Part shown: positions 27,384 to 37,349 of the stretch, one piece after another
Position numbering within the stretch: the stretch's first letter is position 1
Layout: each line of letters opens with the position of its first letter
Source of the DNA: Pandoraea terrigena
GTDB lineage: Bacteria; Pseudomonadota; Gammaproteobacteria; Burkholderiales; Burkholderiaceae
Assembly: GCF_902459705.1 (NCBI RefSeq)
Contig: NZ_CABPRU010000001.1
Location: 372,001-436,000, forward strand
DNA length: 64,000 bases
Direction of reading: 5' to 3'
Program-made: the position numbers and the translations under genes
The notes under the pieces: model-generated
Databases searched by the model: none
Seen by the model: the letters and a program-made list of their open reading frames with translations, nothing else
What the model was told of the DNA's origin: nothing

Positions 27384-28712
27384 ATGAACATGAAAGACCT
27401 GAATCTCGACATGACGGCGTTCTGGATGCCGTTCACCAACAATCGACAGTTCAAAAGCTCGCCGCGCCTGTTGGTGAAGGCCGAGGGCATGTATTACACG
27501 TCGTCGGACAATCGCCGCATCCTCGACGGCACCGCCGGTCTGTGGTGCGTGAACGCCGGTCACTGTCGCACCGAGATCGTCGAGGCGATCCGTCAGCAGG
27601 CCGGTGAGATGGACTTTGCGCCGACCTTCCAGATGGGGCACCCGAAGGCGTTCGAGGCTGCGAGCAAGATCGCCGCCATCACCCCGCAGGGGCTCGATCG
27701 CATCTTCTTCACGAACTCGGGCTCGGAGTCGGTCGACACCGCCCTGAAGATCGCCCTGGCCTACCATCGTGCGCGTGGCGAAGGCCAGCGCACGCGGCTT
27801 ATCGGCCGCGAACGCGGATACCACGGCGTGGGCTTCGGCGGCATTTCGGTGGGCGGCATCTCGCCGAATCGCAAGGCCTATTCGGGTCAACTGCTACCGG
27901 CGGTCGACCATCTGCCGCACACGCTCAACATCAAGGAAACCGCGTTCTCGAAGGGCCAGCCCGCCTGGGGCGCCCATCTGGCCGACGAACTCGAGCGACT
28001 GGTGACGCTGCACGACGCGTCGACCATCGCCGCCGTGATCGTCGAGCCGCTCGCCGGTTCCACCGGCGTGCTCGTACCGCCGCACGGCTATCTGCAAAAA
28101 CTGCGCGAGATCTGCGACAAGCACGGCATTCTGCTGATTTTCGACGAAGTCATCACCGGCCTCGGTCGTCTGGGCAAGCCGTTCGCCGCCCAGTATTTCG
28201 GCGTGACGCCGGACATCATGACGATGGCCAAGGGCGTGAACAATGCCGCCGTTCCGATGGGCGCCGTCGCGGTGAAGACGGGCGTGTACGACACCATCGT
28301 CGATGCCGGCAATGCGGGCGCCATCGAGTTCTTCCACGGCTATACGTACTCCGGCCATCCGCTGGCAGCCGCCGCCGCTTGCGCGGCACTCGATCTGTAT
28401 CAGAACGAAGGCCTGTTCGAGCGCGCGGCAACGCTCGCGCCGCATTTCGAGAAGGCCATTCACGGTCTGCGCGATCTGCCGAACGTCATCGATATCCGAA
28501 ACCTCGGGATGGTCGGCGGCATCGAACTGTCCAACCGCGACGGCAAGCCGGGCGCCCGCGCGCATGAGATCTTCGTCAAGTGCTTCGAGAAAGGCGCGCT
28601 GGTGCGTTATACGGGCGACATCCTGGCGTTCTCGCCGCCGCTCATCGTGAGCGAAGCGCAGATCGACGAGCTGTTCGGCATCGTGGCGGAAGCCATTCGC
28701 GAGACGGCGTAA
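27384..28712 (+). CDS. Omega-amino acid (beta-alanine):pyruvate aminotransferase
   Basis: This class III PLP-dependent aminotransferase converts beta-alanine and pyruvate to malonate semialdehyde and alanine. The ATG at 27384 has GGGGAG upstream and gives 442 residues. Landmarks are [17 protein letters not shown] (typical of beta-alanine:pyruvate transaminases), [28 protein letters not shown] and the PLP lysine in [15 protein letters not shown]. The next gene encodes the enzyme that uses its product. Regulation by the divergent MocR protein is likely. Confidence 0.94.
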   Translation: MNMKDLNLDMTAFWMPFTNNRQFKSSPRLLVKAEGMYYTSSDNRRILDGTAGLWCVNAGHCRTEIVEAIRQQAGEMDFAPTFQMGHPKAFEAASKIAAITPQGLDRIFFTNSGSESVDTALKIALAYHRARGEGQRTRLIGRERGYHGVGFGGISVGGISPNRKAYSGQLLPAVDHLPHTLNIKETAFSKGQPAWGAHLADELERLVTLHDASTIAAVIVEPLAGSTGVLVPPHGYLQKLREICDKHGILLIFDEVITGLGRLGKPFAAQYFGVTPDIMTMAKGVNNAAVPMGAVAVKTGVYDTIVDAGNAGAIEFFHGYTYSGHPLAAAAACAALDLYQNEGLFERAATLAPHFEKAIHGLRDLPNVIDIRNLGMVGGIELSNRDGKPGARAHEIFVKCFEKGALVRYTGDILAFSPPLIVSEAQIDELFGIVAEAIRETA

Positions 28713-28834
28713 GCGACCTCGGCAGCAAGGTGGGGCGGCCGCGGCGCGGCGTCCCGCCACCCATCAGACAGAAACGGCGAACGCCCGCTTCGGGCGGACG
28801 TTTGCCCACCGACAGCGTTATCACGGACATCGAC

Positions 28835-30361
28835 ATGAATCAACGAGTGAGCACCGAACGTATCGAGCATTGGATTGGCGGCGCAAGCGTCGCTTCGGGG
28901 GAAGCCGAAAGTCGCTTTGGCGAAGTGACGAACCCGGCCACGGGCGACGTGATCCGCCAGGTAGCCCTGGGTGGCGCGACGGATGTCGCCACTGCCGTGG
29001 CGGCCGCACGTGCTGCCTTGCCTGGCTGGCGTGCCACGCCGCCGATGAAGCGCGCCCGCGTGATGATGAAGTACCGCGAACTGCTCGAGACGCATCGCGA
29101 AGCGATCGTGCAACTGATCACGCAGGAACATGGCAAGACGCTCGACGACGCTCGCGGCGAAGTCACGCGCGGCATCGAGGTCGTCGAATTCGCCATGGGC
29201 ATCCCTCAGTTGCTCAAGGGCGAGATCGCGCCGCAGGTGGGCACGGGCGTCGACACGTATTCGATTCACCAGCCGGTGGGCGTCTGCGCCGGCATTACGC
29301 CGTTCAATTTCCCCGCGATGGTGCCGCTGTGGATGTTCCCGATGGCCGTGGCCTGCGGCAACACGTTCGTGCTCAAGCCGTCCGAGAAGGTGCCGTCGGC
29401 GGCGCTGCTGCTCGCGCGCCTGGCCAAGGACGCCGGACTGCCCGACGGCGTGCTCAACGTCGTGAACGGCGACAAGGCGGCGGTCGATGCCCTGCTGGCG
29501 CATCCGGAGGTCAACGCCGTGTCGTTCGTCGGCTCCACGCCGATTGCGCAATACATCTACAGCACGGCGTCGGCACACGGCAAGCGCGTGCAGGCACTCG
29601 GCGGCGCGAAGAACCATGGCGTGGTGATGCCGGACGCCGACCTCGACTTCACTGTCGATGCGCTGATCGGCGCGGCGTACGGCTCGGCGGGTGAGCGTTG
29701 CATGGCGATCTCGGTGGCCGTGGCGGTCGGCGACGTGGCTGACGCGCTGGTGGCGCGTCTGGCGCAAGCCGCGACGTCGCTGCCGGTCGGCGACGGGACC
29801 GATCCCGTCGCGCAGATGGGGCCGTTGATTACGCGTGCACATTGCGACAAGGTGCGTGGCTATGTCGATGCCGGTGTCGGCGAAGGCGCGAAGCTCGTGG
29901 TCGACGGCCGTGGCCTCAAGGTCGCCCAGCGTGACGAGGGCTTCTTCATTGGCCCGTGCTTGTTCGACAACGTGACGCCGGAGATGTCGATCTATCGCCA
30001 CGAGATTTTCGGGCCGGTGCTGGCCGTGATGCGTGTGAAGACGCTGGAAGAAGCGATTGCACTCATCAACCGTAATCCGTATGCCAACGGCACGGCGGTG
30101 TTCACGACGTCGGGCGGTGCTGCACGACGCTTCGAAGACGAGATCGAAGTCGGCATGGTCGGCGTGAACGTGCCGATTCCGGTGCCCGTGTCGTACTTCT
30201 CGTTCGGCGGCTGGCGCAATTCGCTGTTCGGTGACCAGCACATCTACGGACCGGAGTCGGTGCGCTTCTACACGCGCTCGAAGGTGGTCACGCGTCGCTG
30301 GTCGGAGGGACGCCCGGCGAATGCCGCGTCGTCGCTCGTCATGCCGACGCTCGGCCAATAA
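28835..30361 (+). CDS. mmsA: CoA-acylating methylmalonate/malonate-semialdehyde dehydrogenase
   Basis: This NAD-dependent aldehyde dehydrogenase family enzyme turns malonate or methylmalonate semialdehyde plus CoA into acetyl- or propionyl-CoA. The start [16 protein letters not shown] gives 508 residues. Hallmarks are [45 protein letters not shown], the catalytic cysteine in [14 protein letters not shown] and [10 protein letters not shown]. Following the beta-alanine aminotransferase, it completes beta-alanine breakdown to acetyl-CoA. The gap between the two genes is about 120 bases. Confidence 0.94.
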   Translation: MNQRVSTERIEHWIGGASVASGEAESRFGEVTNPATGDVIRQVALGGATDVATAVAAARAALPGWRATPPMKRARVMMKYRELLETHREAIVQLITQEHGKTLDDARGEVTRGIEVVEFAMGIPQLLKGEIAPQVGTGVDTYSIHQPVGVCAGITPFNFPAMVPLWMFPMAVACGNTFVLKPSEKVPSAALLLARLAKDAGLPDGVLNVVNGDKAAVDALLAHPEVNAVSFVGSTPIAQYIYSTASAHGKRVQALGGAKNHGVVMPDADLDFTVDALIGAAYGSAGERCMAISVAVAVGDVADALVARLAQAATSLPVGDGTDPVAQMGPLITRAHCDKVRGYVDAGVGEGAKLVVDGRGLKVAQRDEGFFIGPCLFDNVTPEMSIYRHEIFGPVLAVMRVKTLEEAIALINRNPYANGTAVFTTSGGAARRFEDEIEVGMVGVNVPIPVPVSYFSFGGWRNSLFGDQHIYGPESVRFYTRSKVVTRRWSEGRPANAASSLVMPTLGQ

Positions 30362-30438
30362 CGGCGATCAAGCGGCGATCAGCTCGATCAACATCGCGCC
30401 GTGCCGCGAAGGTGCCGGTGCCTGCCGGCATCGAAATG

Positions 30439-30479
30439 AAAACGCCGTCCGAGGGTGAACTGCCCTCGGACGGCGTTTT
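30439..30479. terminator. Strong bidirectional terminator between convergent genes
   Basis: AAAACGCCGTCCGAGGG (30439-30455), a 7-base loop and CCCTCGGACGGCGTTTT (30463-30479) form a perfect 17-bp inverted repeat. It carries a T-run on either strand, so it can stop both the aldehyde dehydrogenase operon and the pxp operon. Confidence 0.92.
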
Positions 30480-30500
30480 GACCTGGGATGACAGCGAACG

Positions 30501-31247
30501 TCAGGGCTGGCGAACCGGCTCGATGTCGATGCCCTCGTCGAGCAGGAAGCCACGAATGCGCTGTGCGAATTCGAGTGCGTGTTCGCCATCGCCGTGCAGG
30601 CAGACGGTTTGCGCCCGGATCGGCACGAGCGTGCCGTCGATGGCGCGCACGCACTGCTCGCGCACCATCATCAGCGTTTGGGCGAGCGCATCTTCCTCGC
30701 GCTCGAGCAACGCACCGGGCGTGCCGCGTTTGACCAGTGAGCCGTCGGGGTTATAGCCGCGGTCGGCGAAGACTTCATCGACGGCCTGCATACCGGCCGC
30801 CCGCGCGGCGTTCACCAACTCGCCGCCAGCCAGCCCGAAGATCGCAAGGTCGGTGTCGAACGCGCGAATCGCTTCGACGATCGTCTCGGCCAGTGCCGGG
30901 TCGCGTGCCGCCTGATTGTAGAGTGCGCCGTGCGGCTTGACGTGCGACAGCCAGCCGCCCTGGGCGCGCACCATCGCGGCGAGCGCGCCGATCTGGTACA
31001 GCATGCCCGCGCGAATCTCGTCGAGCGGAAGCTGCATCTGCGTGCGGCCGAAATTCTCACGATCGGGAAAGCTGGGGTGCGCGCCGATGGCCACGCCGCG
31101 CGCCAGCGCCCAGCGCACCACCTGCTGCATCGTGCCCGCGTCGCCCGCGTGCCAGCCACAAGCCACGTTGGCTGAGCTGACCAGGCCGAGCAGCGCTTCG
31201 TCGTAGTTGCAACCTTCGCCGAGGTCGACGTTCAGATCGATTTTCAT
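30501..31247 (-). CDS. pxpA: 5-oxoprolinase subunit PxpA (LamB/YcsF family)
   Basis: PxpA forms, with PxpB and PxpC, the ATP-dependent 5-oxoprolinase that opens pyroglutamate to glutamate. The start [19 protein letters not shown] gives 248 residues; an in-frame extension upstream was rejected. Family landmarks are [47 protein letters not shown] and [13 protein letters not shown]. The gene is last in a minus-strand run of fau, pxpB, pxpC and pxpA and ends just before the bidirectional terminator. Confidence 0.95.
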   Translation of the reverse strand: MKIDLNVDLGEGCNYDEALLGLVSSANVACGWHAGDAGTMQQVVRWALARGVAIGAHPSFPDRENFGRTQMQLPLDEIRAGMLYQIGALAAMVRAQGGWLSHVKPHGALYNQAARDPALAETIVEAIRAFDTDLAIFGLAGGELVNAARAAGMQAVDEVFADRGYNPDGSLVKRGTPGALLEREEDALAQTLMMVREQCVRAIDGTLVPIRAQTVCLHGDGEHALEFAQRIRGFLLDEGIDIEPVRQP

Positions 31248-31288
31248 CCGGGATTCTCCTGCGGGGATGCCGTTGCGCGTGCGCGATG

Positions 31289-32299
31289 TCAGCGCTTGCG
31301 CGAGATCGCGTGCACTCGCGATGTCGTCAGGATGCCGCGATCGTGCCACGTGAGCGCGCGCTCGATCTGGGCGAGATAACGGCGCTGGTCGTGCAGTGCT
31401 TCACGCGCCTCGGCGGCGCTGCATTCCGAAAAATATAGCGTGCTGCCGAGTCGTGCCTGTCCGAGCCGCCACAGATCGGCGCTGATCACCGTGCCGATCT
31501 TCGGGTAACCGCCGGTGGTCTGCGCGTCGGCCAGCAGAATGATCGGCTGCCCCGACGGCGGCACCTGAATCACGCCCGGCAACACGCCGTGCGACAGCAG
31601 GTCATGACTGCGGTTCTTCTTGCGCGCGAGCGGTTCCGGGCCGGACAGCCGGTAGCCCATGCGGTTGCTGTTGGGCGTGACGTGCCAGGCATGCTCCCAG
31701 AAACCCTTGTGCGAGACGGCCGTGAAATCGTCGTATTCCGGGCCGGGCAGCACCCGGACGCGGTGCGCCAGCGGATCGGACAACCACACCGGCGGACGCA
31801 CCCCCAGCGGCGCGGCCTTGCGTGCGGCGGCGCTGGGTTGCCCGATGGCGATGCGGTCGCCGTCACGCAGGGCGCGGCCCTCGAAGCCGCCGAAGCCGGC
31901 TGCCAGGTCGGTGCTGCGCGAGCCCAGTGTCTCGGGAACATCGATGCCGCCGGCCACCGCCAGATAGGTGCGCATGCCGAACCGCGCCGGGCGCAACGTC
32001 AACGTCTGGCCGCGTGAGACGGGGAAGCGCCACCAGGACCACACGGGGGTGCCATCGAGATCGGCATGGCAATCGGCGCCAGCCAGCGCCACGAGGGTCG
32101 CGGATGCGAAGCGCAGCACGCAGGCCCCCATCGTGATTTCCAGCGTGGCGGCGTTCGGTTCGTTGCCCGCGAGGCGGTTGGCGACGGCGCAGGCGAGCGG
32201 ATCGACGGCGCCGCCGCTGGCCACGCCGAATTCACGCAGACGGGAGCGGCCAAGATCCTGGACCGTGGTGAGCAGGCCGGCACGCAGGATATCGATCAC
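31289..32299 (-). CDS. pxpC: 5-oxoprolinase subunit PxpC
   Basis: PxpC (allophanate-hydrolase-subunit-2 family) is paired with PxpB. I use a GTG start complementary to 32297-32299 that overlaps the pxpB stop in a GTGA junction, giving 336 residues beginning (M)[19 protein letters not shown]. Landmarks are [55 protein letters not shown] and [21 protein letters not shown], all typical. The gap to pxpA is 41 bases. Confidence 0.93.
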   Translation of the reverse strand: MIDILRAGLLTTVQDLGRSRLREFGVASGGAVDPLACAVANRLAGNEPNAATLEITMGACVLRFASATLVALAGADCHADLDGTPVWSWWRFPVSRGQTLTLRPARFGMRTYLAVAGGIDVPETLGSRSTDLAAGFGGFEGRALRDGDRIAIGQPSAAARKAAPLGVRPPVWLSDPLAHRVRVLPGPEYDDFTAVSHKGFWEHAWHVTPNSNRMGYRLSGPEPLARKKNRSHDLLSHGVLPGVIQVPPSGQPIILLADAQTTGGYPKIGTVISADLWRLGQARLGSTLYFSECSAAEAREALHDQRRYLAQIERALTWHDRGILTTSRVHAISRKR

Positions 32300-32949
32300 A
32301 GGTCGAGGCTCGCGATGGTGAAGCGCACACGGTCGCCCGGGGCCAGCAAGGCGGGCGGTGTCGCGGTGGGGTCGAACAGCGCACTGGATGTGTGGCCGAT
32401 GATTTGCCAGCCGCCGGGAGAGGTGAGCGGATAGATGCCGGTCTGGTTGCCGCCGATGCCGACCGACCCGGCCGGGACCGACAGCCGAGGTTCGGCGCGA
32501 CGCGGTGTGGCAATCGAATCGTCGAGTCCGCCCAGATAGGCGAAGCCCGGCTGGAAGCCGAGAAAGTAGACGATGTACTCCGGTGCGGCATGGCGTTGCA
32601 CGACCGTCTTCGGTTGCAGACGCGCATGCCTGGCGACCTCGGCCAGGTCGGGACCCTGTTGGCCGCCGTAGTGCACGGGAATCTCGATGTCGCGTCCGAC
32701 CTCCCCGGCGATCGGCTGGGTCTGCCACGCGTCGCGCAGACGCTCGCCCAGCACGTCGATATCGATGGTCAACGGGTCGAACACCAGCGTGAGGTTGTTC
32801 ATGCCCGGTACGACTTCGCGCACATCAGGCCAATCCTTCGCGAGGGCCGCCACATGCCAGACGCGGCGTTGGGTCGCGAGCGTGGGGGTGGTGCCCGCTT
32901 CGCACACGAGCGCGCTGTCGCCGAGCGGCAGTATCTTGAGCGTTGTCAT
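32296..32949 (-). CDS. pxpB: 5-oxoprolinase subunit PxpB
   Basis: PxpB (allophanate-hydrolase-subunit-1/KipI family) has 217 residues from the ATG complementary to 32947-32949. The family motif VYFLGFQPGFAYLGGLD and SVPAGSVGIGGNQTGIYP are clear. The start overlaps the stop of the 5-formyl-THF cyclo-ligase gene by 4 bases and the stop overlaps pxpC by 4 bases, so the genes are tightly coupled. Confidence 0.93.
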   Translation of the reverse strand: MTTLKILPLGDSALVCEAGTTPTLATQRRVWHVAALAKDWPDVREVVPGMNNLTLVFDPLTIDIDVLGERLRDAWQTQPIAGEVGRDIEIPVHYGGQQGPDLAEVARHARLQPKTVVQRHAAPEYIVYFLGFQPGFAYLGGLDDSIATPRRAEPRLSVPAGSVGIGGNQTGIYPLTSPGGWQIIGHTSSALFDPTATPPALLAPGDRVRFTIASLDL

Positions 32950-33617
32950 GGCGTGGTGATCCCGGATTCGCCTGGGTTGCCGCCGGTGCGCGCGAAGGTC
33001 GCCGACTCGGTCACGATGGCGTCGAGCGCCAGGTCGTGGGCTTCGGCCGTGAGACTGTCGATTTCGAGGGCGTCGTAAGCGATGCCGAGCGTTTGCGGCG
33101 CAGGCGTCATCGAATGCAGGGTGCGGTCGTAGAAGCCGCCGCCGTAGCCGAGTCGCAGGCCGTCGCGGGTAAAGCCCACGCAGGGCACCAGCAGCAGGTC
33201 GGGCGCGAGCACCTCGCCCTCGAGCGGCACCGGAATGCGGTAGCGGCCTTCGGTCATGCGCGCGTCGGGCGTCCAGCGGTGAAAGACGAGTGGGGCGCCC
33301 AGGGCGGTCACGACCGGCAGTGCGGCCAGGCGCGGCGCGTTGGGCGATGCCTGCGCGAGCCATGCCGAGACGACCTCGCGCGCGTCGAATTCGCCCTGGA
33401 TCGGCCAGTAGAAGCCGACACAGCGCGGCGCGCGACGCGTCAGCGCGTCAGCGAGGCGCGCGGCGAGGGCGGCGTCGCGTGCGGCACGCCCGGCGAGCGT
33501 GGTGCGCGTATCGAGCAACGCCTTGCGCAGGCGTGCCTTTCCGACCGCCGATTCGGTCCCATTTCCTGACGTTTGGGCCGCCGACTGGGTGGGGTCCCGT
33601 GCTATGCTTGAATTCAC
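32946..33617 (-). CDS. 5-formyltetrahydrofolate cyclo-ligase
   Basis: This ATP-dependent enzyme (YgfA/Fau family) recycles 5-formyl-THF to 5,10-methenyl-THF. The 223-residue chain carries the C-terminal signature LLVPCVGFTRDGLRLGYGGGFYDRTL and an N-terminal KARLRKALLDTR. It is the first gene of the minus-strand run ending with pxpA and overlaps pxpB by 4 bases. Only 24 bases separate it from the divergent lytic transglycosylase gene, so the two promoters must overlap the coding ends. Confidence 0.93.
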   Translation of the reverse strand: MNSSIARDPTQSAAQTSGNGTESAVGKARLRKALLDTRTTLAGRAARDAALAARLADALTRRAPRCVGFYWPIQGEFDAREVVSAWLAQASPNAPRLAALPVVTALGAPLVFHRWTPDARMTEGRYRIPVPLEGEVLAPDLLLVPCVGFTRDGLRLGYGGGFYDRTLHSMTPAPQTLGIAYDALEIDSLTAEAHDLALDAIVTESATFARTGGNPGESGITTP

Positions 33618-33641
33618 TTTTTATCCGACGCTCCCCCGAAG

Positions 33642-35639
33642 ATGTCAGAACGTTTGACCCGAGTATATCGCGCCGTTGCGCTGGCCCTGACCGCTGCTGC
33701 GCTCGTCGCCTGCAGCACGACCCAGGCGACTGGCCGCGCCAAGGCGCATTCGGCGGCGAGCCGTTCGGCGGCATCTGCCAACCCGCTCTCGCCCGACGAC
33801 ATCTTCGTGCAACTGCGCGAAGCGGCCCGCGCCAACGACGCGCCGCGCGCCACGGCGCTCGCCGCCATGCTCTCCGGCTACGACGTGCCGTCGTATGTCC
33901 AGTACTTCCAGATCAAGCCGCGCATGTTCGACCGCTCGGGCAAGGCACTGATCGATGCGCCCGACGACGACATCCGCGCCTTCCTGCGCACGTATGATGG
34001 TCAGGCGATCGCCGACCGCCTGCGCAACGACTGGCTGCTGGTGCTCGGCAAGCGCCACGACTGGCAGACGTTCGACGCCGAATATCCGAAGTTCGTGCTC
34101 GACGACGACACCCAGGTCAAATGCTACGCGCTGATGTCGCGTGCCGCGCGCGGCGAGAACGTCGCGCAGGCCGCCACCGATCTGCTGACCACGCCGAAGC
34201 ATTATGGCGAGGGGTGTGTCGACATGATCAATACGCTGGCCGCGAGCGGCCAGTTGCCGCGCAAGGAAGTCTGGCATCAGATCCGTCTGGCCTACGAGGA
34301 AAACTACACGTCGCTCGGCAAGCAGATTGCCGATGCGCTGGGCGCCGCGCGCCCGGACGACAGCCTGCTCGACATGGCCGCCACGCGTCCGGCGCAGATT
34401 CTCGCGCGTGGGGTGGACGGTTCGGAGGCGTCGCATCAGCTCACGCTGCTCGCCATCGTGCGCATGGCCCGCAGCGACGCGATGCTGGCGGCAAGTACTT
34501 TCTCGAGTGTTGCGGACAGCCTGTCGCCGGGCGAGCGCGCCGTTGGCTGGGGCAGCATCGGCATGCGCGGGGCACTGTCGCAAAATCCGATGGCGATCAC
34601 CTGGTATCGTCAGGCCGGGAGCGCCAAGCTCTCGACCACGGCGCAGGAATGGAAGATTCGTGCGGCGCTGCGCGCGGGCGACTGGAACGTGGTGCGCACC
34701 GGCATTGAAGCGATGCCGACGGCGTTGCGCAATGACGGTGTCTGGACTTACTGGTACGGCCGTGCGCTGCGCGAAGCCGGGAAGGGCGATGCCGCGCGTG
34801 CCCAGTTCCAGAAGATCGCCATGCAGCCCAACTTCTACGGCCAACTGGCCAACGAGGAACTGGGCAACAAGACGTCGCTGCCGCCGCGCACGACCGTCAC
34901 CCAGGCCGAGATCGACGCGAACCGGACGAACGCCGGCTTCCGGCGCGCCGCGAAGTTCTATGATCTCGGTTTGCGTTTTGAAGGCAATCGCGAGTGGAAC
35001 TGGGAGCTGCGCAACATGACGGATCGCCAGTTGCTCGCCGCCGCCCAGTACGCCAACCAGATCGAACTGTTCGACCGCACGGTCAACACGGCCGATCGCA
35101 CGAAGGTCGAGCACGACTTCGCGCTGCGCTACCTGATGCCATTCCGCGACAAGGTGGAGCCCCTGGCCGCGGCCGTCGATCTTGACGAAGCGTGGGCCTA
35201 CGGCCTGATCCGGCAGGAGTCGCGCTTCATCATCAATGCCCGCTCGTCGGTTGGCGCCGGCGGTCTGATGCAGATCATGCCGGCCACTGCGAAGATGGTC
35301 GCGCGGCAGATCGGCATGGACTACCAGCCGGGCATGATGCACGACATCGACACGAATATCCGTCTGGGCACGAGCTATCTGGCGGATATCTACAACAAGT
35401 TCGACGGCTCGGCGGTCCTGGCGTCGGCCGGTTACAACGCCGGCCCGGGGCGTCCGCGCACATGGCGGTCCACGCTGGATCGTCCGGTCGAGGGGGCCAT
35501 CTTCGCCGAGACGATCCCGTTCAACGAGACGCGCACATATGTCGAGAACGTGTTGTCGAACACCACGTATTACTCGGCCCTGATCACGGGCCGTCCGCAA
35601 TCGCTCAAGGAGCGGCTCGGCGTCATCCTGCCCGAGTGA
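33642..35639 (+). CDS. Soluble-type lytic murein transglycosylase (probable lipoprotein)
   Basis: This Slt70-like enzyme cleaves peptidoglycan with formation of 1,6-anhydromuramic ends. Its 665 residues begin with a lipoprotein-type signal (ALTAAALVACSTTQA; lipobox LVAC). A long helical superhelix follows, and a C-terminal lysozyme-like domain from about residue 520 has the catalytic glutamate in GLIRQESRFIINARSSVGAGGLMQIMP and ASAGYNAGPGRPRTWRS. Attachment to the outer membrane is inferred from the lipobox. Confidence 0.93.
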   Translation: MSERLTRVYRAVALALTAAALVACSTTQATGRAKAHSAASRSAASANPLSPDDIFVQLREAARANDAPRATALAAMLSGYDVPSYVQYFQIKPRMFDRSGKALIDAPDDDIRAFLRTYDGQAIADRLRNDWLLVLGKRHDWQTFDAEYPKFVLDDDTQVKCYALMSRAARGENVAQAATDLLTTPKHYGEGCVDMINTLAASGQLPRKEVWHQIRLAYEENYTSLGKQIADALGAARPDDSLLDMAATRPAQILARGVDGSEASHQLTLLAIVRMARSDAMLAASTFSSVADSLSPGERAVGWGSIGMRGALSQNPMAITWYRQAGSAKLSTTAQEWKIRAALRAGDWNVVRTGIEAMPTALRNDGVWTYWYGRALREAGKGDAARAQFQKIAMQPNFYGQLANEELGNKTSLPPRTTVTQAEIDANRTNAGFRRAAKFYDLGLRFEGNREWNWELRNMTDRQLLAAAQYANQIELFDRTVNTADRTKVEHDFALRYLMPFRDKVEPLAAAVDLDEAWAYGLIRQESRFIINARSSVGAGGLMQIMPATAKMVARQIGMDYQPGMMHDIDTNIRLGTSYLADIYNKFDGSAVLASAGYNAGPGRPRTWRSTLDRPVEGAIFAETIPFNETRTYVENVLSNTTYYSALITGRPQSLKERLGVILPE

Positions 35640-35690
35640 CCAGGCGGCGATCGGGGTCGCGCACCCTCAGTCATGATGCGGAGGTGACGC

Positions 35691-36641
35691 ATGCGCTATA
35701 ACGTCTGTGTCGTCGGTGGCACCGGCTTCATCGGCAGCCATCTGGTTGCCCGGCTGGTGTCGATGGGCTACGCCGTGCGCTTGCCCACGCGTCGCGCCGA
35801 TGCCGCCAAGGCGCTTGGCGTGCTGCCTGGCGTGGAACTCGTCGAGTGCGATGTGCACGACCCGCGCGCGCTGGAGCGTGTGATCGCGGGCAGCGACGCG
35901 GTCATCAATCTCGTCGGCATTCTGCACAGCGACCGGGGCATGCCCTACGGTCGCGCATTTGCGCGGGCGCACGTCGAACTGCCGCGCAAGATCGCGCAGG
36001 CGTGCAGCGACCGCGGCATCGCGCGGCTCATCCACATGAGCGCCCTGGGCGCCGACTCGAACGGCCCGAGCATGTACCAGCGCTCGAAGGGCGACGGCGA
36101 AGTGGCGATTCGCGAGACGGGCATCCCCGTGACGATCTTTCGCCCGTCGGTGGTGTTCGGTCCGGGCGACCACTTCCTGAATACGTTCGCCAAGCTGCAG
36201 CGGCGCTTGCCGGTCGTGCCGCTTGCGTGTGCGACGGCGCGCTTCCAGCCGGTGTACGTGATCGATGTGGCAGAGGTGTTCGCGCGAGCGATCGACAACG
36301 ACGCCACGCTCGGCAAGACGTATGAACTGGGCGGACCGGAGGTGTACACGCTCGAGGCGCTCGTTCGCTTTGCCGGTGCCGCGTGCGGCTGCGAGCGGCC
36401 GATCCTGCCGTTGCCGGAGCGCACCGCGCGCCTGCAGGCGATCCTCTTCGAGGTGATGCCGGGCGAGCCGATCATCACGCGCGACAATCTCGATTCGATG
36501 CGTGTGGATAACGTCATGAGCGGCCCGCTGGCGCCTGAACTCGGTCTCATCCCGAACGGTCTGGAGGTTGCCGTCGATTATCTCGATGGCGACAGCGAGG
36601 CGCGTCGTCTGTCGGACTATCGGCGTTACGCGGGGCGCTGA
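35691..36641 (+). CDS. NDUFA9-like NAD(P)-binding epimerase/dehydratase-family protein
   Basis: The 316-residue atypical short-chain dehydrogenase has the N-terminal dinucleotide-binding motif VCVVGGTGFIGSHLVARL and the conserved VINLVGIL, HMSALGADSNGPSMYQRSKGDGE and RPSVVFGPGDHFLN segments. These match the bacterial relatives of the mitochondrial complex I subunit NDUFA9, sometimes annotated as NADH-ubiquinone oxidoreductase-associated or ubiquinone-biosynthesis factors. The Tyr-x3-Lys pair appears as YQRSK. It lies 51 bases after the transglycosylase gene. The precise substrate is unknown. Confidence 0.88.
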   Translation: MRYNVCVVGGTGFIGSHLVARLVSMGYAVRLPTRRADAAKALGVLPGVELVECDVHDPRALERVIAGSDAVINLVGILHSDRGMPYGRAFARAHVELPRKIAQACSDRGIARLIHMSALGADSNGPSMYQRSKGDGEVAIRETGIPVTIFRPSVVFGPGDHFLNTFAKLQRRLPVVPLACATARFQPVYVIDVAEVFARAIDNDATLGKTYELGGPEVYTLEALVRFAGAACGCERPILPLPERTARLQAILFEVMPGEPIITRDNLDSMRVDNVMSGPLAPELGLIPNGLEVAVDYLDGDSEARRLSDYRRYAGR

Positions 36642-36704
36642 CGCCTTCCCCATTTCCATCCGGCGCGTCAATCCCGATGCGCCACGCGCGCAAGGAAAGT
36701 CGTC

Positions 36705-37349
36705 ATGCAACTGATCATTGCCAACAAGCGATACTCGTCGTGGTCGATGCGTCCGTGGGTCTTGCTCAAGCATTTTGGCATCGCCTTCGAAGAACGCAAC
36801 GTGTGGCTCGCGCAGCCTGACTCGCGCGAGCAGATCCTGCGCTACTCGCCCACGGGCAAAGTCCCGTGCCTGATCGACAACGGCGTGACCGTCTGGGACT
36901 CGTTGGCCATCTGCGAGTACCTGGCCGACAGCTATCCGCATCTGCCGCTGTGGCCCAAATCGCGTGACGCGCGAGCCCATGCGCGTAGCGTCTGCGCCGA
37001 GATGCACAGCGGATTCACCGCGCTGCGCACGCATATGTGGATGAACGTCGGCGTACATTGGCCGGGGGCGGGCGCGACGCCGGAGGTGCTCGCCGACATC
37101 CGTCGCGTCGAAGCGATCTGGGAGGATTGCCTCGCGCGCCACGAAGGCCCATTCCTGTTTGGCGACTTCACCATTGCCGATGCGTTCTACGCCCCTGTCG
37201 TGATGCGTTTTGCGACGTTCGAGCCGGCGTTGTCGGCGCACGCGCAGGCATACGCCGAGCGCATTCGCGAAGTGGCTGCCGTGCAGGCGTGGGTGGCCGC
37301 GGGGCGCGGCGAGGCGCAGCGCGTTGCTTACTACGAAGTGCGTCCATGA
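36705..37349 (+). CDS. Glutathione S-transferase family protein
   Basis: This is a 214-residue GST. The N-terminal thioredoxin-like domain has a possible catalytic serine in RYSSWSMRPWVLLKH and the cis-proline motif GKVPCLID, followed by DSLAICEYLAD; the C-terminal helical domain includes FLFGDFTIADAFYAPVVMRF. The SSWSMRPW start resembles the zeta/YfcF-like group. It overlaps the cca start by 4 bases (ATGA), so the two are translationally coupled, though a functional link is not obvious. Confidence 0.92.
   Translation: MQLIIANKRYSSWSMRPWVLLKHFGIAFEERNVWLAQPDSREQILRYSPTGKVPCLIDNGVTVWDSLAICEYLADSYPHLPLWPKSRDARAHARSVCAEMHSGFTALRTHMWMNVGVHWPGAGATPEVLADIRRVEAIWEDCLARHEGPFLFGDFTIADAFYAPVVMRFATFEPALSAHAQAYAERIREVAAVQAWVAAGRGEAQRVAYYEVRP

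Noticed and set aside
34327-35019. Long shadow frames inside the lytic transglycosylase gene, on both strands
   Set aside because: Arg/Ala-rich, low-information translations typical of GC-rich DNA; the Slt frame has clear domains.
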